64,000 nt of DNA from Myxococcales bacterium (GTDB lineage Bacteria > Myxococcota_A > UBA9160 > UBA4427). A program made the position numbers and the translations under genes. The notes beneath the pieces are model-generated. The model saw only the letters and a program-made list of their open reading frames with translations. It was not told where the DNA came from and did not search any database. How positions within the stretch are numbered: position 1 is the first letter of the stretch; every line of letters starts with the position of its first letter. The stretch spans positions 1-64,000 of the forward strand of contig JADFNE010000013.1 of NCBI GenBank assembly GCA_022563535.1. Direction: 5' to 3'. Positions 16,755 through 25,544 of the stretch are shown in pieces.

Positions 16755-17741
16755 TCAGGAGATCAACCCGATCTCCTTGAGCCGCTCCTCCAAAAACGCC
16801 GCTGCAGTCGTGGGCGGGTACTTTGCCGGGGTCTCGGGCTCGACAAACGCCTCGTGCACACTCAGATCGCAGTCGGGGTAGGGGTGGGCGAAGTAGGGCA
16901 GTGAGTAGCGGTGGCGGTCGCGGACTGCGTCCGGTGTGATGACCCGATGGGTGGCGGCGGGGACGACGTCGTTGGTCACGCGCGCGAGCATGTCACCTGC
17001 GTCGACAATGATTTCTCCCACGTGTGCGGGAATCGCAAGCCACTGCCCCTCGCGAGTCAGAATTTCGAGACCCGCGTCTGTGGCTTCGCAGAGCAACGTG
17101 ATCAAGTTGATGTCTTCGTGGGGCGCCGCGCGAACAGCCCTGCCGGTGGCGGACGGGGCTTTAGCGAGTGGTGGATAGTGAAGCGCGCGCAGGATGCTGT
17201 TTCCATCGCGCAGCATCCCGGAAAAAGTTTCCTTTGGTAGTTCGAACCCCAGCGCCAGGCTTTCGAGCAATGTACCCGCACACGCGTCGAGGGCGTCGTA
17301 GAGTGCAAGACTCGCAGCTCGCAGTTCCGGGATGTCTTCAGGCCAGATGTTGTCCGGGTAGTGGGCACGCAGGGGATGATCGGGGGGGAGTTCACGACCC
17401 ACGTGATAGAACTCTTTCAGGTCGGGCTCGCGCTGTTGTTTCGCGTGTTCGATGCCAAAGGCGGTGAACCCTCGCTGCCCCCCCGCGGCGGAAGCGCACA
17501 GCGCCTTTTCCGGACTGTCGCGCGAAAAGAACTTTTCGAATTCCCGGTAGACCTCGAGGATCAAATCTTTGTCGATTTGATGTCCGCCGATGCGAACGAA
17601 CCCGAACTGGGTCAGCGCATCTCGCAGGCCCCGCTGGAACTGGGTGCGAACTACCGGATCCGGCGAGCGAGCGTCCCTGAGATCCAGTTTGGGAACCTGC
17701 GATTCTCGACGAGTCTTCTGCTCGGGGGTCGGCTTGCTCAC
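16755..17741 (-). CDS. Isopenicillin N synthase-like Fe(II)/2-oxoglutarate oxygenase
   Basis: A 328-aa non-heme iron dioxygenase of the 2OG-FeII_Oxy/IPNS-like family, with a DIOX_N-type N-terminus (VPKLDLRDA). Iron ligands appear as HED in APHEDINLITLL and a distal His in ATHRVITP; the oxoglutarate Arg is in RYSLPYF. I chose GTG 17741, one base after the stop of the upstream gene, because the ATG further upstream adds about 60 low-complexity residues that overlap that gene. Tight coupling with a second HxD protein suggests a joint pathway. Substrate unknown. Confidence 0.85.
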   Translation of the reverse strand: MSKPTPEQKTRRESQVPKLDLRDARSPDPVVRTQFQRGLRDALTQFGFVRIGGHQIDKDLILEVYREFEKFFSRDSPEKALCASAAGGQRGFTAFGIEHAKQQREPDLKEFYHVGRELPPDHPLRAHYPDNIWPEDIPELRAASLALYDALDACAGTLLESLALGFELPKETFSGMLRDGNSILRALHYPPLAKAPSATGRAVRAAPHEDINLITLLCEATDAGLEILTREGQWLAIPAHVGEIIVDAGDMLARVTNDVVPAATHRVITPDAVRDRHRYSLPYFAHPYPDCDLSVHEAFVEPETPAKYPPTTAAAFLEERLKEIGLIS

Positions 17742-17742
17742 G

Positions 17743-18720
17743 TCAGGCGGCGGGGCTCGCGCTGGGCTCTTGAACGTAGGTCGCGGACAAAAGTTCGATC
17801 CATGCCGGGTCTTGCTCGGGTTTCGCGGGGCGCTCGTATGCGATACCGCGGCGATCGAGATCGGAACAAAACCGCTCCCAAACCTGGTTGATGGACATGT
17901 CCTCGCTGTGCTGCAGATAACGCTGCTCATCGTTTTCGTCTTGGAAGACCCGCGCCTTCCACGAAATGCTGATGCGCAGCTGTTCGTAAGTCAGTTCGGC
18001 CCGTGTTTCGCCTCGGTCTTCGATGGTCCAGCAGTCGCCGTTCTTGTAGACCAGGCGTGCATCGGAGGTGAGATCCGAGAGCAGCCCCTTCTCTGCATCG
18101 CCCGTGGGCCGCACCCGATGAAACATGCGGTCGTTGTCGCCCACCACCGCGGTATTGAAGATCGAACCCTCGTGGGTCTTCATGGGAGCATTGGGTCCGT
18201 CCGGCCAGTAGTCGAAACCCCCATCGCTACCGCGATAGAACCACGCAACCGAAGTCGCGATTTGAACGCGCTCGGCTTCAAAAAGCCGCGAGTGATTCAT
18301 GCTGGTCAGCACCCAAATGGGATGGTCGGTTCGATTGACGCCGCGAAATTCGGGCACGTCGATGTGTCCCCCGCCCTGGGAAAAGGGAAGCTGCCAGGTG
18401 AGGTTGGAATAGACGGAGAAGGGTCGGATGCGACTCGATCCAAAGATGTCGCTCGCGGCTTCGCTGAACTTGGGATGGTGCAGCAGGTCGTCTACGTCCG
18501 GGATCAACGGCTCTTCATAAGCCCAATCGCCGCGAAAAACGGACGCGATGAACATCGGCTTCTCGCGGCTCGCAGATCCCGCGTTGGATTTGTACTCGGC
18601 GTCGCTGTTGAAGTACCGCTGCACCGGAGCGTAGGGACCATTCGCTTCAATTCGGCTGCGAATGCTGTCTGGATTGTCGAGGACAGAATCGATTGGAACC
18701 GGGGGAAAGCAGGTCGTCAT
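17743..18720 (-). CDS. Probable non-heme iron dioxygenase-like protein, unassigned
   Basis: A 325-aa soluble protein I cannot name. It contains GGHIDVPEFRG, an HxD pair in a jelly-roll context, and a later His in MFHRVRPTG, a spacing compatible with the facial triad of phytanoyl-CoA-like or related dioxygenases. Arg/Ser-rich RISISWKARVF could bind an oxo-acid. Many Trp and Tyr residues occur. It begins at ATG 18720 and ends one base before the GTG of the oxygenase gene, so the two are co-expressed. The iron-enzyme idea rests only on these motifs. Confidence 0.6.
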   Translation of the reverse strand: MTTCFPPVPIDSVLDNPDSIRSRIEANGPYAPVQRYFNSDAEYKSNAGSASREKPMFIASVFRGDWAYEEPLIPDVDDLLHHPKFSEAASDIFGSSRIRPFSVYSNLTWQLPFSQGGGHIDVPEFRGVNRTDHPIWVLTSMNHSRLFEAERVQIATSVAWFYRGSDGGFDYWPDGPNAPMKTHEGSIFNTAVVGDNDRMFHRVRPTGDAEKGLLSDLTSDARLVYKNGDCWTIEDRGETRAELTYEQLRISISWKARVFQDENDEQRYLQHSEDMSINQVWERFCSDLDRRGIAYERPAKPEQDPAWIELLSATYVQEPSASPAA

Positions 18721-18753
18721 CCGGGGATCTCCGCAGGAGGTGAATGCAAGGAG

Positions 18754-18777
18754 TCATGCTCGGAATCATGTTCGGAA
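18754..18777. repeat. Two tandem 12-bp repeats in the leader of the 325-aa gene
   Basis: TCATGCTCGGAA is followed directly by TCATGTTCGGAA, 34 bp upstream of ATG 18720. Further 6- or 12-bp tandem repeats are listed at 10851, 48235 and 54788. Confidence 0.7.
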
Positions 18778-18792
18778 TGAATATACCCCAGT

Positions 18793-20163
18793 TCATGCAC
18801 CCCAGGGCGTGATCGTCGCCTTGAGCTTCTGGTAGCCTTCGAGGAATCCGGGGCGCTCCCCCGCGTAGATCTCGTCGAAGGTTGCGAGCGCCGCGTCCAA
18901 CCATGCATGGAGTTCCGCGTTGTCGGGGTTTGCATCCCGATATGCCTCTCGGATCAGTACGAAGTGGATGCGAGGATCGTAGGGCTTCTTGGTCCCACCC
19001 ATCGATTCATCCCCGTCGAGCAGGCGCAGCAACATGGCGTCGGCGGAGCCCAGGGTCTGTTCGTGGATCGGCGGCCCACTCATCCTGTACATCACCGAGG
19101 TCATATCCCGGCCGTTGCCGGTGGTGTATCCCATCTCGCCCCACAGATCTTTCATGCTTTCTTTGGCGCCGACTTTCTGTAGCACCAGGTCGCCGAACCG
19201 GCGCAGCGGGTCCGAGACGTCGGCCAATAGATCGGTCAGACGATCTCCGTCGAGATCGGTCGCCAGGATGATCACCTCTTGATGTTCGATCAGGTCCCAT
19301 AGCAACAGACCGTAGTTCGTGTCGGCGATGTGCAGTTCGATCTGCCCACTCCAATTTTCCATGCCCTGCTTGAAGTCCTTTGGAAGCAAAGCGATGATCT
19401 TATCTACCCGTTCTCTGTGTTCAACGTATCCGTCTACCGCGTACTTGCGGCCGATGCTGAACTTCGTGTCCTGCAGCAGCCACGAGAACAGCCCGGTATT
19501 GATGCCGTCTTCCATGGCCTGGGTGGGCTTCATGGCAACCCGGCCGAGTTTGCCCGACTCGTTCACCATTCTCAGGAAGCGCCGTCCCGCGTACGCCATC
19601 TGGACACCGGGGGTATTCATCTCCGAGTGGATGATGCCGGTCTTTGAGTCGACCTTGAACGCCGCGCGGTCCTGGGAGTAGGGAAGGTTCGGCATGCTGC
19701 GCACCACCGTCACACAACCGTAGGGGCGCACATTGCAGTAGACCCCGGCCTGGGTTCGCAGGGGCGCGTTGCCACTCTTGCCCGCGACCACGACCTTGCC
19801 ACCCTTGCCGTCGTTCACGTAGGCGTCGCCGGCGGTCGACCACTTGATAGACGCGCACGGCATGTTTCCGAACCAACTCAGGGGTTCGAGGGCAAGGTCG
19901 TGTCGATACTGCGCCCACATGGGTACCGCGTAATAGGGAAGCCCGAGCACATCGATAGCGGCGACGGTGCCGAGCAGCGCGTACGCGTCGGTGAGCGAAT
20001 GTGCCACTGGGTTGACCTGGCCGTCGTGGTTGCCTCCCTGCCAGATCACCGCATCGGGGTAGCCTTTCGGGCGCACACTGCTGGTGGTAAAGAGTTTGCC
20101 TAGAAGCCCCAGCAAATCGCCGCCGGAATTCTCGGTCTTGGCGATGTTCATGAGGTCCAGCAT
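18793..20163 (-). CDS. Uncharacterised 456-aa protein
   Basis: A 456-aa soluble protein with no signal peptide or membrane segment. It has recognisable alternation of helices and strands but no motif I know. Notable parts are VIWQGGNHDGQVNPVAHS near residue 40, a Cys-containing GVYCNVRPYGCVTVVRS near 145, a Trp-rich middle, and acidic DLDGDRLTDLLADVSD near 300. The start is ATG 20163; a second in-frame ATG four codons on is possible. It stands between the oxygenase pair (72 bp downstream) and the duplicated 7-TM module (149 bp upstream), all on the minus strand. Function unknown. Confidence 0.75.
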   Translation of the reverse strand: MLDLMNIAKTENSGGDLLGLLGKLFTTSSVRPKGYPDAVIWQGGNHDGQVNPVAHSLTDAYALLGTVAAIDVLGLPYYAVPMWAQYRHDLALEPLSWFGNMPCASIKWSTAGDAYVNDGKGGKVVVAGKSGNAPLRTQAGVYCNVRPYGCVTVVRSMPNLPYSQDRAAFKVDSKTGIIHSEMNTPGVQMAYAGRRFLRMVNESGKLGRVAMKPTQAMEDGINTGLFSWLLQDTKFSIGRKYAVDGYVEHRERVDKIIALLPKDFKQGMENWSGQIELHIADTNYGLLLWDLIEHQEVIILATDLDGDRLTDLLADVSDPLRRFGDLVLQKVGAKESMKDLWGEMGYTTGNGRDMTSVMYRMSGPPIHEQTLGSADAMLLRLLDGDESMGGTKKPYDPRIHFVLIREAYRDANPDNAELHAWLDAALATFDEIYAGERPGFLEGYQKLKATITPWGA

Positions 20164-20312
20164 GTGGTTCTTCTCCCGTTAGGTCCTGATCGATTGGGGA
20201 GATCGAATAGCACGCTCAGCGAGAAAGCGCGGGGTCCTTCGAGAGAATCCACGGGAACGTGCTCGCGGTGGGGTTGGAGAAGAAGGGGAAGGTCCGCGTC
20301 TGTTGGGAAGGC

Positions 20313-20624
20313 TTAGCCGACCCCGCCGAGGCGCCGGAAGACCGAGTCGGAATTTTGGATCGGAGCGGTGCTGGTATCGGCTGTTCTTGTGATTTCTGCC
20401 ATCACGGCGGTGCAGGTCGTAGCGGCGCAATCGATACCGCGAGCCTCGAGCTCTGCTGGCATCAGTTTTTCAAAGACCGCCGAGAGCTCATTGAGGGTGA
20501 GGTTGTTCACATCCAGGCCCGCGTCCTTGAGCGCAATGCGCAACGTTCCCCGGGCTTCGAGTCGGGAGAGGGGGGTGTTGCTCTCGAGTTGATCGGCAGC
20601 ATGATCGAACAGAGTCGTCGACAT
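20313..20624 (-). CDS. 103-aa soluble partner protein, copy 1 of duplicated module
   Basis: A small helical protein (103 aa) starting at ATG 20624, two bases after the stop of the 7-TM gene. Its near twin is at 21557-21868: about 85 of 103 residues are the same by eye, including FDHAAD, LSRLEARGTLRIALKDAGLDV, LSAVFEK and SVFRRLGG. The Cys in GIDC is Ser in the other copy; the Cys in ATTC is kept. No known domain is recognised. The constant pairing with a 7-TM protein suggests a cytoplasmic effector or chaperone for it. Confidence 0.8.
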   Translation of the reverse strand: MSTTLFDHAADQLESNTPLSRLEARGTLRIALKDAGLDVNNLTLNELSAVFEKLMPAELEARGIDCAATTCTAVMAEITRTADTSTAPIQNSDSVFRRLGGVG

Positions 20625-20626
20625 GG

Positions 20627-21364
20627 TCAGCCCTCGATGCTTTCTGGCACTGTGGCCGATTCGAGCCAACGCTGGTAGAAGACCGGCGGAAAGAAGGCAA
20701 GGAAGAGCGTCACGATCCCACACATCTCGATCGCGCCGGTCACGGACGCCATCGTCCTTTGGAATGCCAAGCTCGTCTCCATGGGAGTCGTAGCGAGGTC
20801 ATTGAAACACGCGGATGTCTGAAAGACGCCAAAGAGAGCAAACAACAGGTAGCGATTCGCGACGACGTGATCACACAAGCCGACCCGCACCCGCCGCTTT
20901 GCACTGGCGTGACAGAGGAAAGCCTCGATCGCAAACCACAAGCAGGGAATTGAGTATCCCAGCCACACGGCCCAGTACCAAGGGTTTTGGAAAACGTAAT
21001 ACTCTTCACCCTGGACGATCCATGCCGTCATGCCGGCCACGAGCGCAACGATGCAGAACCGGACCAACCCCGTGGCCCAAGCGATTTCTGGACGAAAGAC
21101 CAGTCGCGCGAAGAGCACGAACGGGATCACACCCACGCAATAGAGCGCCCAGGACACCAGATCGATCGGGTTTCCGGTCATTGCCTGTTCGAAGTACAGC
21201 GGCAACTGCCAGAGCACGTACGCCAAACCCGTGAAGACGAAGTAAGCGCCCAGCAGCTTTTCGGGAGTTTCTCCCGTGCGCCAGCTCAGCATTATCAATC
21301 GGATGCCTACGACCAGAAAGAAAGCAGCCGCGATCAGTTGCACGATGAGTGCGCTATCGATCAA
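20627..21364 (-). CDS. Seven-transmembrane protein, copy 1 of duplicated module
   Basis: A 245-aa membrane protein with seven predictable hydrophobic segments (about residues 5-27, 38-59, 68-92, 97-118, 126-150, 168-190, 205-235). The loop AFLCHASAKRRVRVGLCDHV between segments 5 and 6 is charged and strictly kept in both copies. PWYWAVWLGYSIP is also kept. The start is TTG 21364, with AGGAG upstream, chosen because the paralogue has the same TTG start, ribosome site and exact length. No retinal Lys or transporter motif is seen. It could be a sensor or a small transporter; function unknown. Confidence 0.82.
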   Translation of the reverse strand: MIDSALIVQLIAAAFFLVVGIRLIMLSWRTGETPEKLLGAYFVFTGLAYVLWQLPLYFEQAMTGNPIDLVSWALYCVGVIPFVLFARLVFRPEIAWATGLVRFCIVALVAGMTAWIVQGEEYYVFQNPWYWAVWLGYSIPCLWFAIEAFLCHASAKRRVRVGLCDHVVANRYLLFALFGVFQTSACFNDLATTPMETSLAFQRTMASVTGAIEMCGIVTLFLAFFPPVFYQRWLESATVPESIEG

Positions 21365-21394
21365 TTCCGCTCTCCTCGAAAGTTTCCGCCAATA

Positions 21395-21423
21395 ACGTAT
21401 ACGTAATGTTGTGTATGTTACGT
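21395..21423. promoter_or_regulatory. Palindromes upstream of 7-TM copy 1
   Basis: ACGTATACGT (21395-21404) is a perfect 10-bp palindrome. Overlapping it, ACGTAA (21401-21406) and TTACGT (21418-21423) form an inverted repeat with an 11-bp spacer. They sit 31-59 bp before TTG 21364. The second module copy lacks them, so they may give copy 1 its own control. Confidence 0.45.
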
Positions 21424-21454
21424 GGATTGCGCATCGTCTTACTCAGGGATTCAC

Positions 21455-21473
21455 TTGAGTGATCATTGAGTGA
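21455..21473. promoter_or_regulatory. Direct repeat TTGAGTGA spaced one helical turn
   Basis: TTGAGTGA occurs at 21455-21462 and 21466-21473, 11 bp apart, upstream of 7-TM copy 1. The first half recurs upstream of copy 2 (22699-22706) within a shared block TTCACTTGAGTGATC. Tandem half-sites one turn apart are typical of response-regulator binding, and a response-regulator/kinase gene is adjacent. Confidence 0.5.
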
Positions 21474-21556
21474 ATTGAACCTGGCCGATGTGGGCTAGAC
21501 GAGATGGCGATCGGGCGGGATTGGAGCAGTGGAGGGTTCGCGTCTGCTTGGAACGC

Positions 21557-21868
21557 TCAACCGCCCCCGCCGAGACGCCGGAAAACCGAGTCGGCGTTCG
21601 CGACCGGAGCCGCGCTGGTATCCGCTGTGCTTGCAATTTCCGCCATCACGGCGCTGCAGGTCGTGGCGGCGGAGTCGATCCCGCGATCTTCGAGCTGCTT
21701 GGGCATTATTTTTTCGAAAACGGCCGAGAGCTCATCGAGGGTGAGGTTCTTCACATCCAGGCCCGCGTCCTTGAGCGCAATGCGCAACGTTCCCCGGGCC
21801 TCGAGTCGGGAGAGGTGGGTATTGCTCTCGAGCCGATCGGCAGCATGATCGAATAGCGTGGGCGACAT
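21557..21868 (-). CDS. 103-aa soluble partner protein, copy 2 of duplicated module
   Basis: A 103-aa paralogue of the protein at 20313-20624. It has the same length, the same two-base gap to its 7-TM gene and the same end SVFRRLGG. About 18 substitutions separate the two copies, clustered after residue 54 and in the Ala/Thr-rich tail. The Cys in ATTC is retained. The pair is more similar to each other than the two membrane proteins are, which hints that the soluble partner contacts a conserved target. Unknown family. Confidence 0.8.
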   Translation of the reverse strand: MSPTLFDHAADRLESNTHLSRLEARGTLRIALKDAGLDVKNLTLDELSAVFEKIMPKQLEDRGIDSAATTCSAVMAEIASTADTSAAPVANADSVFRRLGGGG

Positions 21869-21870
21869 CG

Positions 21871-22608
21871 TCAGCCCTTCATGCTTTCTGCCCCAGTGGG
21901 CGACTCGAGCCAATGCTGGTAGGAGGTCGGTGGGAAGAAGGCGAGGACTAGGATTACGATCCCAAGTATTTCGAACAGGCCGAGCGCGATGGCGAAACCC
22001 GTAACGACGATCGCGCTTTCCGCCTCGGATGTAGAAAGGACGTCAACGATGCACGAAAGCATCTCAAAGACGCCAAACAAACCAAACAACAGGTAACGAT
22101 TCGCGATGACGTGATCACACAAGCCGACCCGAACCCGCCGCTTCGCACTGGCGTGACAGAGGAAGGCCTCGATCGCAAACCATGCGCAAGGAATCGAGTA
22201 TCCCAGCCACACGGCCCAGTACCAAGGGTTGTCGAGAACGTAGTACTCGCGGGCCTGGACGATCCACATCGTCAGGCCAGTCACGAGCGAAACCGTGGTG
22301 AGTCGGACCAACCAGGTGGCCCAAGCGGAGTCGGGACGAAAGACCACACGTGAGAAGTGCAGAAACGGGATCACGCCCACGGCATAGAGCGACCAGGCCA
22401 ACAGATCGATCGGATCTCCGGTCCAGGCTTGCTCGAGGTATGTTTGCAACTGCCATACCCCGTACGCCAAACCCGCGAAGACGAAGTAAGTACCCAACAG
22501 CCTTTCGGGAATTTCTCCCGTGCGCAAGCTCAGCCGCAACAATCGGATGCCTATGACAAGGAAGAAAACAGCCGCGGTGAATTGAGCGATGGTTCCGAGG
22601 TCGATCAA
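21871..22608 (-). CDS. Seven-transmembrane protein, copy 2 of duplicated module
   Basis: A 245-aa seven-helix membrane protein, paralogue of 20627-21364 with the same length. Conserved parts include AAxFFLVxGIRL, YFVFxGLAY, NPWYWAVWLGYSIP, FAIEAFLCHASAKRRVRVG and LCDHVxANRYLLF. The helix-1 edge and helix 7 differ most. TTG 22608 with AGGAG at 22616-22620 is the start; an upstream ATG at 22653 would add 15 poorly conserved residues. It lies downstream of the REC-PAS-kinase gene on the same strand (230-bp gap), which could place the module under that kinase. Function unknown. Confidence 0.82.
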   Translation of the reverse strand: MIDLGTIAQFTAAVFFLVIGIRLLRLSLRTGEIPERLLGTYFVFAGLAYGVWQLQTYLEQAWTGDPIDLLAWSLYAVGVIPFLHFSRVVFRPDSAWATWLVRLTTVSLVTGLTMWIVQAREYYVLDNPWYWAVWLGYSIPCAWFAIEAFLCHASAKRRVRVGLCDHVIANRYLLFGLFGVFEMLSCIVDVLSTSEAESAIVVTGFAIALGLFEILGIVILVLAFFPPTSYQHWLESPTGAESMKG

Positions 22609-22698
22609 GTCTGCTCTCCTCGAAACCTTCCGTCGAGAATGAATATGTACCACTGTCTATGACGCATGAACTGCGCATCGTCTCGCTCAGGTCTTCAC

Positions 22699-22706
22699 TT
22701 GAGTGA
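22699..22706. promoter_or_regulatory. TTGAGTGA half-site upstream of 7-TM copy 2
   Basis: TTGAGTGA lies within TTCACTTGAGTGATC, a block shared with the upstream region of copy 1. The second half-site is degenerate here. It shows that promoter DNA was duplicated along with the genes. Confidence 0.4.
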
Positions 22707-22838
22707 TCGTCCAATGAAACTCCGATAAACGGGTGAATCTGGGCAACTTACGGGGATATGCGGTGCTCGTTGCGCATGCATGATTGATTCGGGTTGATCA
22801 GGGGAGCCGAACGATGGAGTCGGTCGGGCGAGGGGTTC

Positions 22839-24389
22839 CTACACGCGCTGGGTCGCTTCGGGGTCTTCCGGCAGCACGACGTGCACGGTTGCGCCGAGTC
22901 CCGCCTTCGATTCGAGCCAAATCTTGCCCCCGCGACGCTCGACGATTTTCTTGCATAGGGCGAGACCAATACCGGTACCCGAATAGTCGAGCTTGCCGTG
23001 CAGGCGCTGGAAGATGACGAATACGCGCTCCCGATATTGTGGGTCGATCCCGATGCCGTTGTCTTGCACGAGAAAATGCCAGGAATCGCCCTCCTGGTCG
23101 GCGCTGATGTGGATGACCAGCGGCTTTTCCGATCGGAATTTGATCGAATTGGCAATGAGGTTCTGAAACAACTGCGTCAATTGCGTGCGATCGGCCACGA
23201 TCGACGGCATTGCTTCGACCTCGATCTGGGCATGACTCTCCGCGATTGCCTTGTCGAGATTCAAGATCGCATCCTGTATGGCATCGCGACAGTCGACGGG
23301 GTTTGGCGTCTTGTCGTTCCCGCCGATCTGAGACAAGGTGAGCAAATCCTTGATCAGGACCCGCATACGGTGCGCTCCATCGACTGCAAAATGCATGAAT
23401 TGAAGCGCCTTATCATCGAGATGTTCAGCGTATTTTTCCTCGAGTAGTTGCAGGTAACTGATGATCATCCGGATCGGTTCCTGCAGGTCGTGCGACGCAA
23501 CGTATGCGAACTGCTCCAGTTCCTGGTTTGACCGCGACAAGTCGTCGATCGCGTGCTTTAGCTGCAACTCGGCTTCCTTGCGTGCTGTAATGTCGGTATG
23601 CGTTCCGATCATGCGCTGCGGCTGGCCGCGTCGGTCGTAGTCGACAGCGCGGCCCCGGCTTCGGATCCAGACCTGCCCGCCAGACTGCGGGCGCATCCGG
23701 AATTCGCAGTCATAGACCGTGCCGTCGACAATACAGGCCCGTGTGAGCGCCAGGATTCGCTCCCTGTCCTCGGGGAACAAGAGGTTCTCGAATGTCTCGC
23801 GGGTGGGCTCCAAGCTGCCCGGTGGGTAGCCGAGCATTGCGCCCCACCGATCGCTATAGCTCACTTTGCCGGTCTCGAGGTCCCAGTCCCACACTCCATC
23901 CTCGATGGCATCGACCAGGTAGGCCTGTGTTCTCTTGAGCTTTTCGAGTGCGTCGTCCAACTCAGAATTCTTCCGCGCCAGGTCATTGCGATAGCGACAT
24001 AGACGAAGATGCAACTCGATGCGCGCCTTGATTTCCTCGAACTGAAAGGGCTTGCTGACGAAATCAATTCCACCGACTTCGAGCGCCTTCACCTTGTCCG
24101 CTGCCTCGGTCAAGGCACTGATGAAAATCACAGGGATATCTCTCAGGCGCGGGTTTGCCTTGAGTTTCTGGCAGACTTCGAAGCCGTTCATGATTGGCAT
24201 CTTGATATCGAGGAGGATCAAATCTGGGGGATCGAGTTCCGCCGCACTCAGGGCGAGGGCGCCGCTCGGAGCGGGCTGAACCCGATAGCCAACCCGCCGC
24301 AACATTGAATTGAGTAGGTCGAGATTCGCCGTCGTGTCGTCGACGATCATGATCTTGGTATTTGCGTGGTGTTCGGACTCGGTGGTCAT
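22839..24389 (-). CDS. Response receiver-PAS-histidine kinase
   Basis: A 516-aa cytoplasmic kinase. The N-terminal receiver domain (about residues 10-125) has the acidic pair DD, phospho-acceptor Asp 61 in LILLDIKMP and Lys 113. The coiled linker contains [15 protein letters not shown]. The PAS/PAC domain (about 155-275) has [18 protein letters not shown]. HisKA has His 300 in [13 protein letters not shown], the phytochrome-like H-box. HATPase has DNGIGI and [17 protein letters not shown]. There is no membrane segment, so the receiver is probably the input, fed by another kinase or HPt protein. It starts at ATG 24389. Candidate partners nearby are the TorS-like kinase and the orphan HPt at 36215. 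Confidence 0.93.
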   Translation of the reverse strand: MTTESEHHANTKIMIVDDTTANLDLLNSMLRRVGYRVQPAPSGALALSAAELDPPDLILLDIKMPIMNGFEVCQKLKANPRLRDIPVIFISALTEAADKVKALEVGGIDFVSKPFQFEEIKARIELHLRLCRYRNDLARKNSELDDALEKLKRTQAYLVDAIEDGVWDWDLETGKVSYSDRWGAMLGYPPGSLEPTRETFENLLFPEDRERILALTRACIVDGTVYDCEFRMRPQSGGQVWIRSRGRAVDYDRRGQPQRMIGTHTDITARKEAELQLKHAIDDLSRSNQELEQFAYVASHDLQEPIRMIISYLQLLEEKYAEHLDDKALQFMHFAVDGAHRMRVLIKDLLTLSQIGGNDKTPNPVDCRDAIQDAILNLDKAIAESHAQIEVEAMPSIVADRTQLTQLFQNLIANSIKFRSEKPLVIHISADQEGDSWHFLVQDNGIGIDPQYRERVFVIFQRLHGKLDYSGTGIGLALCKKIVERRGGKIWLESKAGLGATVHVVLPEDPEATQRV

Positions 24390-24443
24390 CCTTTGCTTTC
24401 TCCGGTTCAGCCTTGTAATTCGATGATTCCGGTGTGGTCGTTA

Positions 24444-25544
24444 CTAAAATAAAAGTTGGAAGCCCAAGTATGCCTCGCTTGACTCACTGGTCGAGCTCGA
24501 ATCTTGGTTCCCATAATACACGACGAACTTCGCGTTCATTTGTTTGACGTAGTAGTTGATTCCGACATCCCATCGCCGCTCATTCTCGCCGCCGTTATTC
24601 GCGTTGAACGCTTGATAGCGAACGTGCGGCTGGAGCTGACCCTTCAGCTTGCCGGGCCCGTACAATCCCGGTAGGTACCAGCCTGCGGTGATGTAGTACG
24701 CAGTGCCATCTGGGCGAGCATTCCCAGCGGCAGTACTGCCGCCGTTGTTGTCGTAGAAGAACCAGGCGGCATCAAGCATGGGGGTCCCCAGGTCGTCGAG
24801 GTTTTTTTCGAAGAGCAGGTCAATGCTGAGCCCGGTGAAATCATGACCTTCGCCTGCTCCGTCGGCCTGGTACTGAACCACCGCACCCAGGGTGAGTATG
24901 TCCTTCTCGCCGAAATAGGTGCTGCTGTTGTAGTAGCCGGGCTCCGGATCGAGAAACGCGATGCTGAGTTTTGCATCAATCGAAGGCAGCTTGGACTCGC
25001 TGCCGGCGCCCTCGAAGAGGCCGATATGATATTTGAACATGCCGTCTCCGACCTGGCCCCAGAACGCAACCCCATCGTCTCGGCCTGAAAAGATCTGCGG
25101 GAATCGGTCTGATACCAACGGATAAACCCAAGTGTTCAGAAAAAACGGTCCGCTGAAATTCGCGCGAGCGCTTGGCGGGATCATTCGCCCGCCCCAGACG
25201 TTGAGCTGGTCATTGATCTCGAATTTTACGATGCCATCGAGCAGCGATGTGCCTGTGGAGCTGAGGTCGACATTGACATCGAATTTGATCCACTCGTGCA
25301 CTTGACCGCTGAGGTACATCCAGGCGGTCTCGAGATCGATGTCGAACGCCCAGTCGTCGTCAGAAGCTTTGGGTGTGGTTCGATTCTGCCTTGCGCCGAT
25401 GATCGTTCGGAGGTTGGCCCCCAGGCTGATCCACCGGGTCTCGTCCATTTCCATCTTGTACGCCGCGCTTGCCACTGCTGCAGGCAGTACCACTGCTACG
25501 CACGCGATTGTCGCTACACCACGCACCGCGAATGACCGTGTCAC
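24444..25544 (-). CDS. Outer-membrane porin, OprP/Porin_O_P type
   Basis: A 366-aa protein with a signal peptide (RSFAVRGVATIACVAVVLPAAVASA) and amphipathic beta-strands to a terminal Phe (YLGFQLLF), typical of outer-membrane barrels. Features resemble the Porin_O_P group: WISLGANLRT, the KFDVNVDL strand, and GGRMIPPSARANFSGPFFLN. It probably admits a small solute across the outer membrane. It is divergent from the TorT-like binding protein gene (364-bp gap) and just upstream of the REC-PAS-kinase on the same strand, suggesting a solute-sensing unit. The substrate is not inferable. Confidence 0.85.
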   Translation of the reverse strand: MTRSFAVRGVATIACVAVVLPAAVASAAYKMEMDETRWISLGANLRTIIGARQNRTTPKASDDDWAFDIDLETAWMYLSGQVHEWIKFDVNVDLSSTGTSLLDGIVKFEINDQLNVWGGRMIPPSARANFSGPFFLNTWVYPLVSDRFPQIFSGRDDGVAFWGQVGDGMFKYHIGLFEGAGSESKLPSIDAKLSIAFLDPEPGYYNSSTYFGEKDILTLGAVVQYQADGAGEGHDFTGLSIDLLFEKNLDDLGTPMLDAAWFFYDNNGGSTAAGNARPDGTAYYITAGWYLPGLYGPGKLKGQLQPHVRYQAFNANNGGENERRWDVGINYYVKQMNAKFVVYYGNQDSSSTSESSEAYLGFQLLF

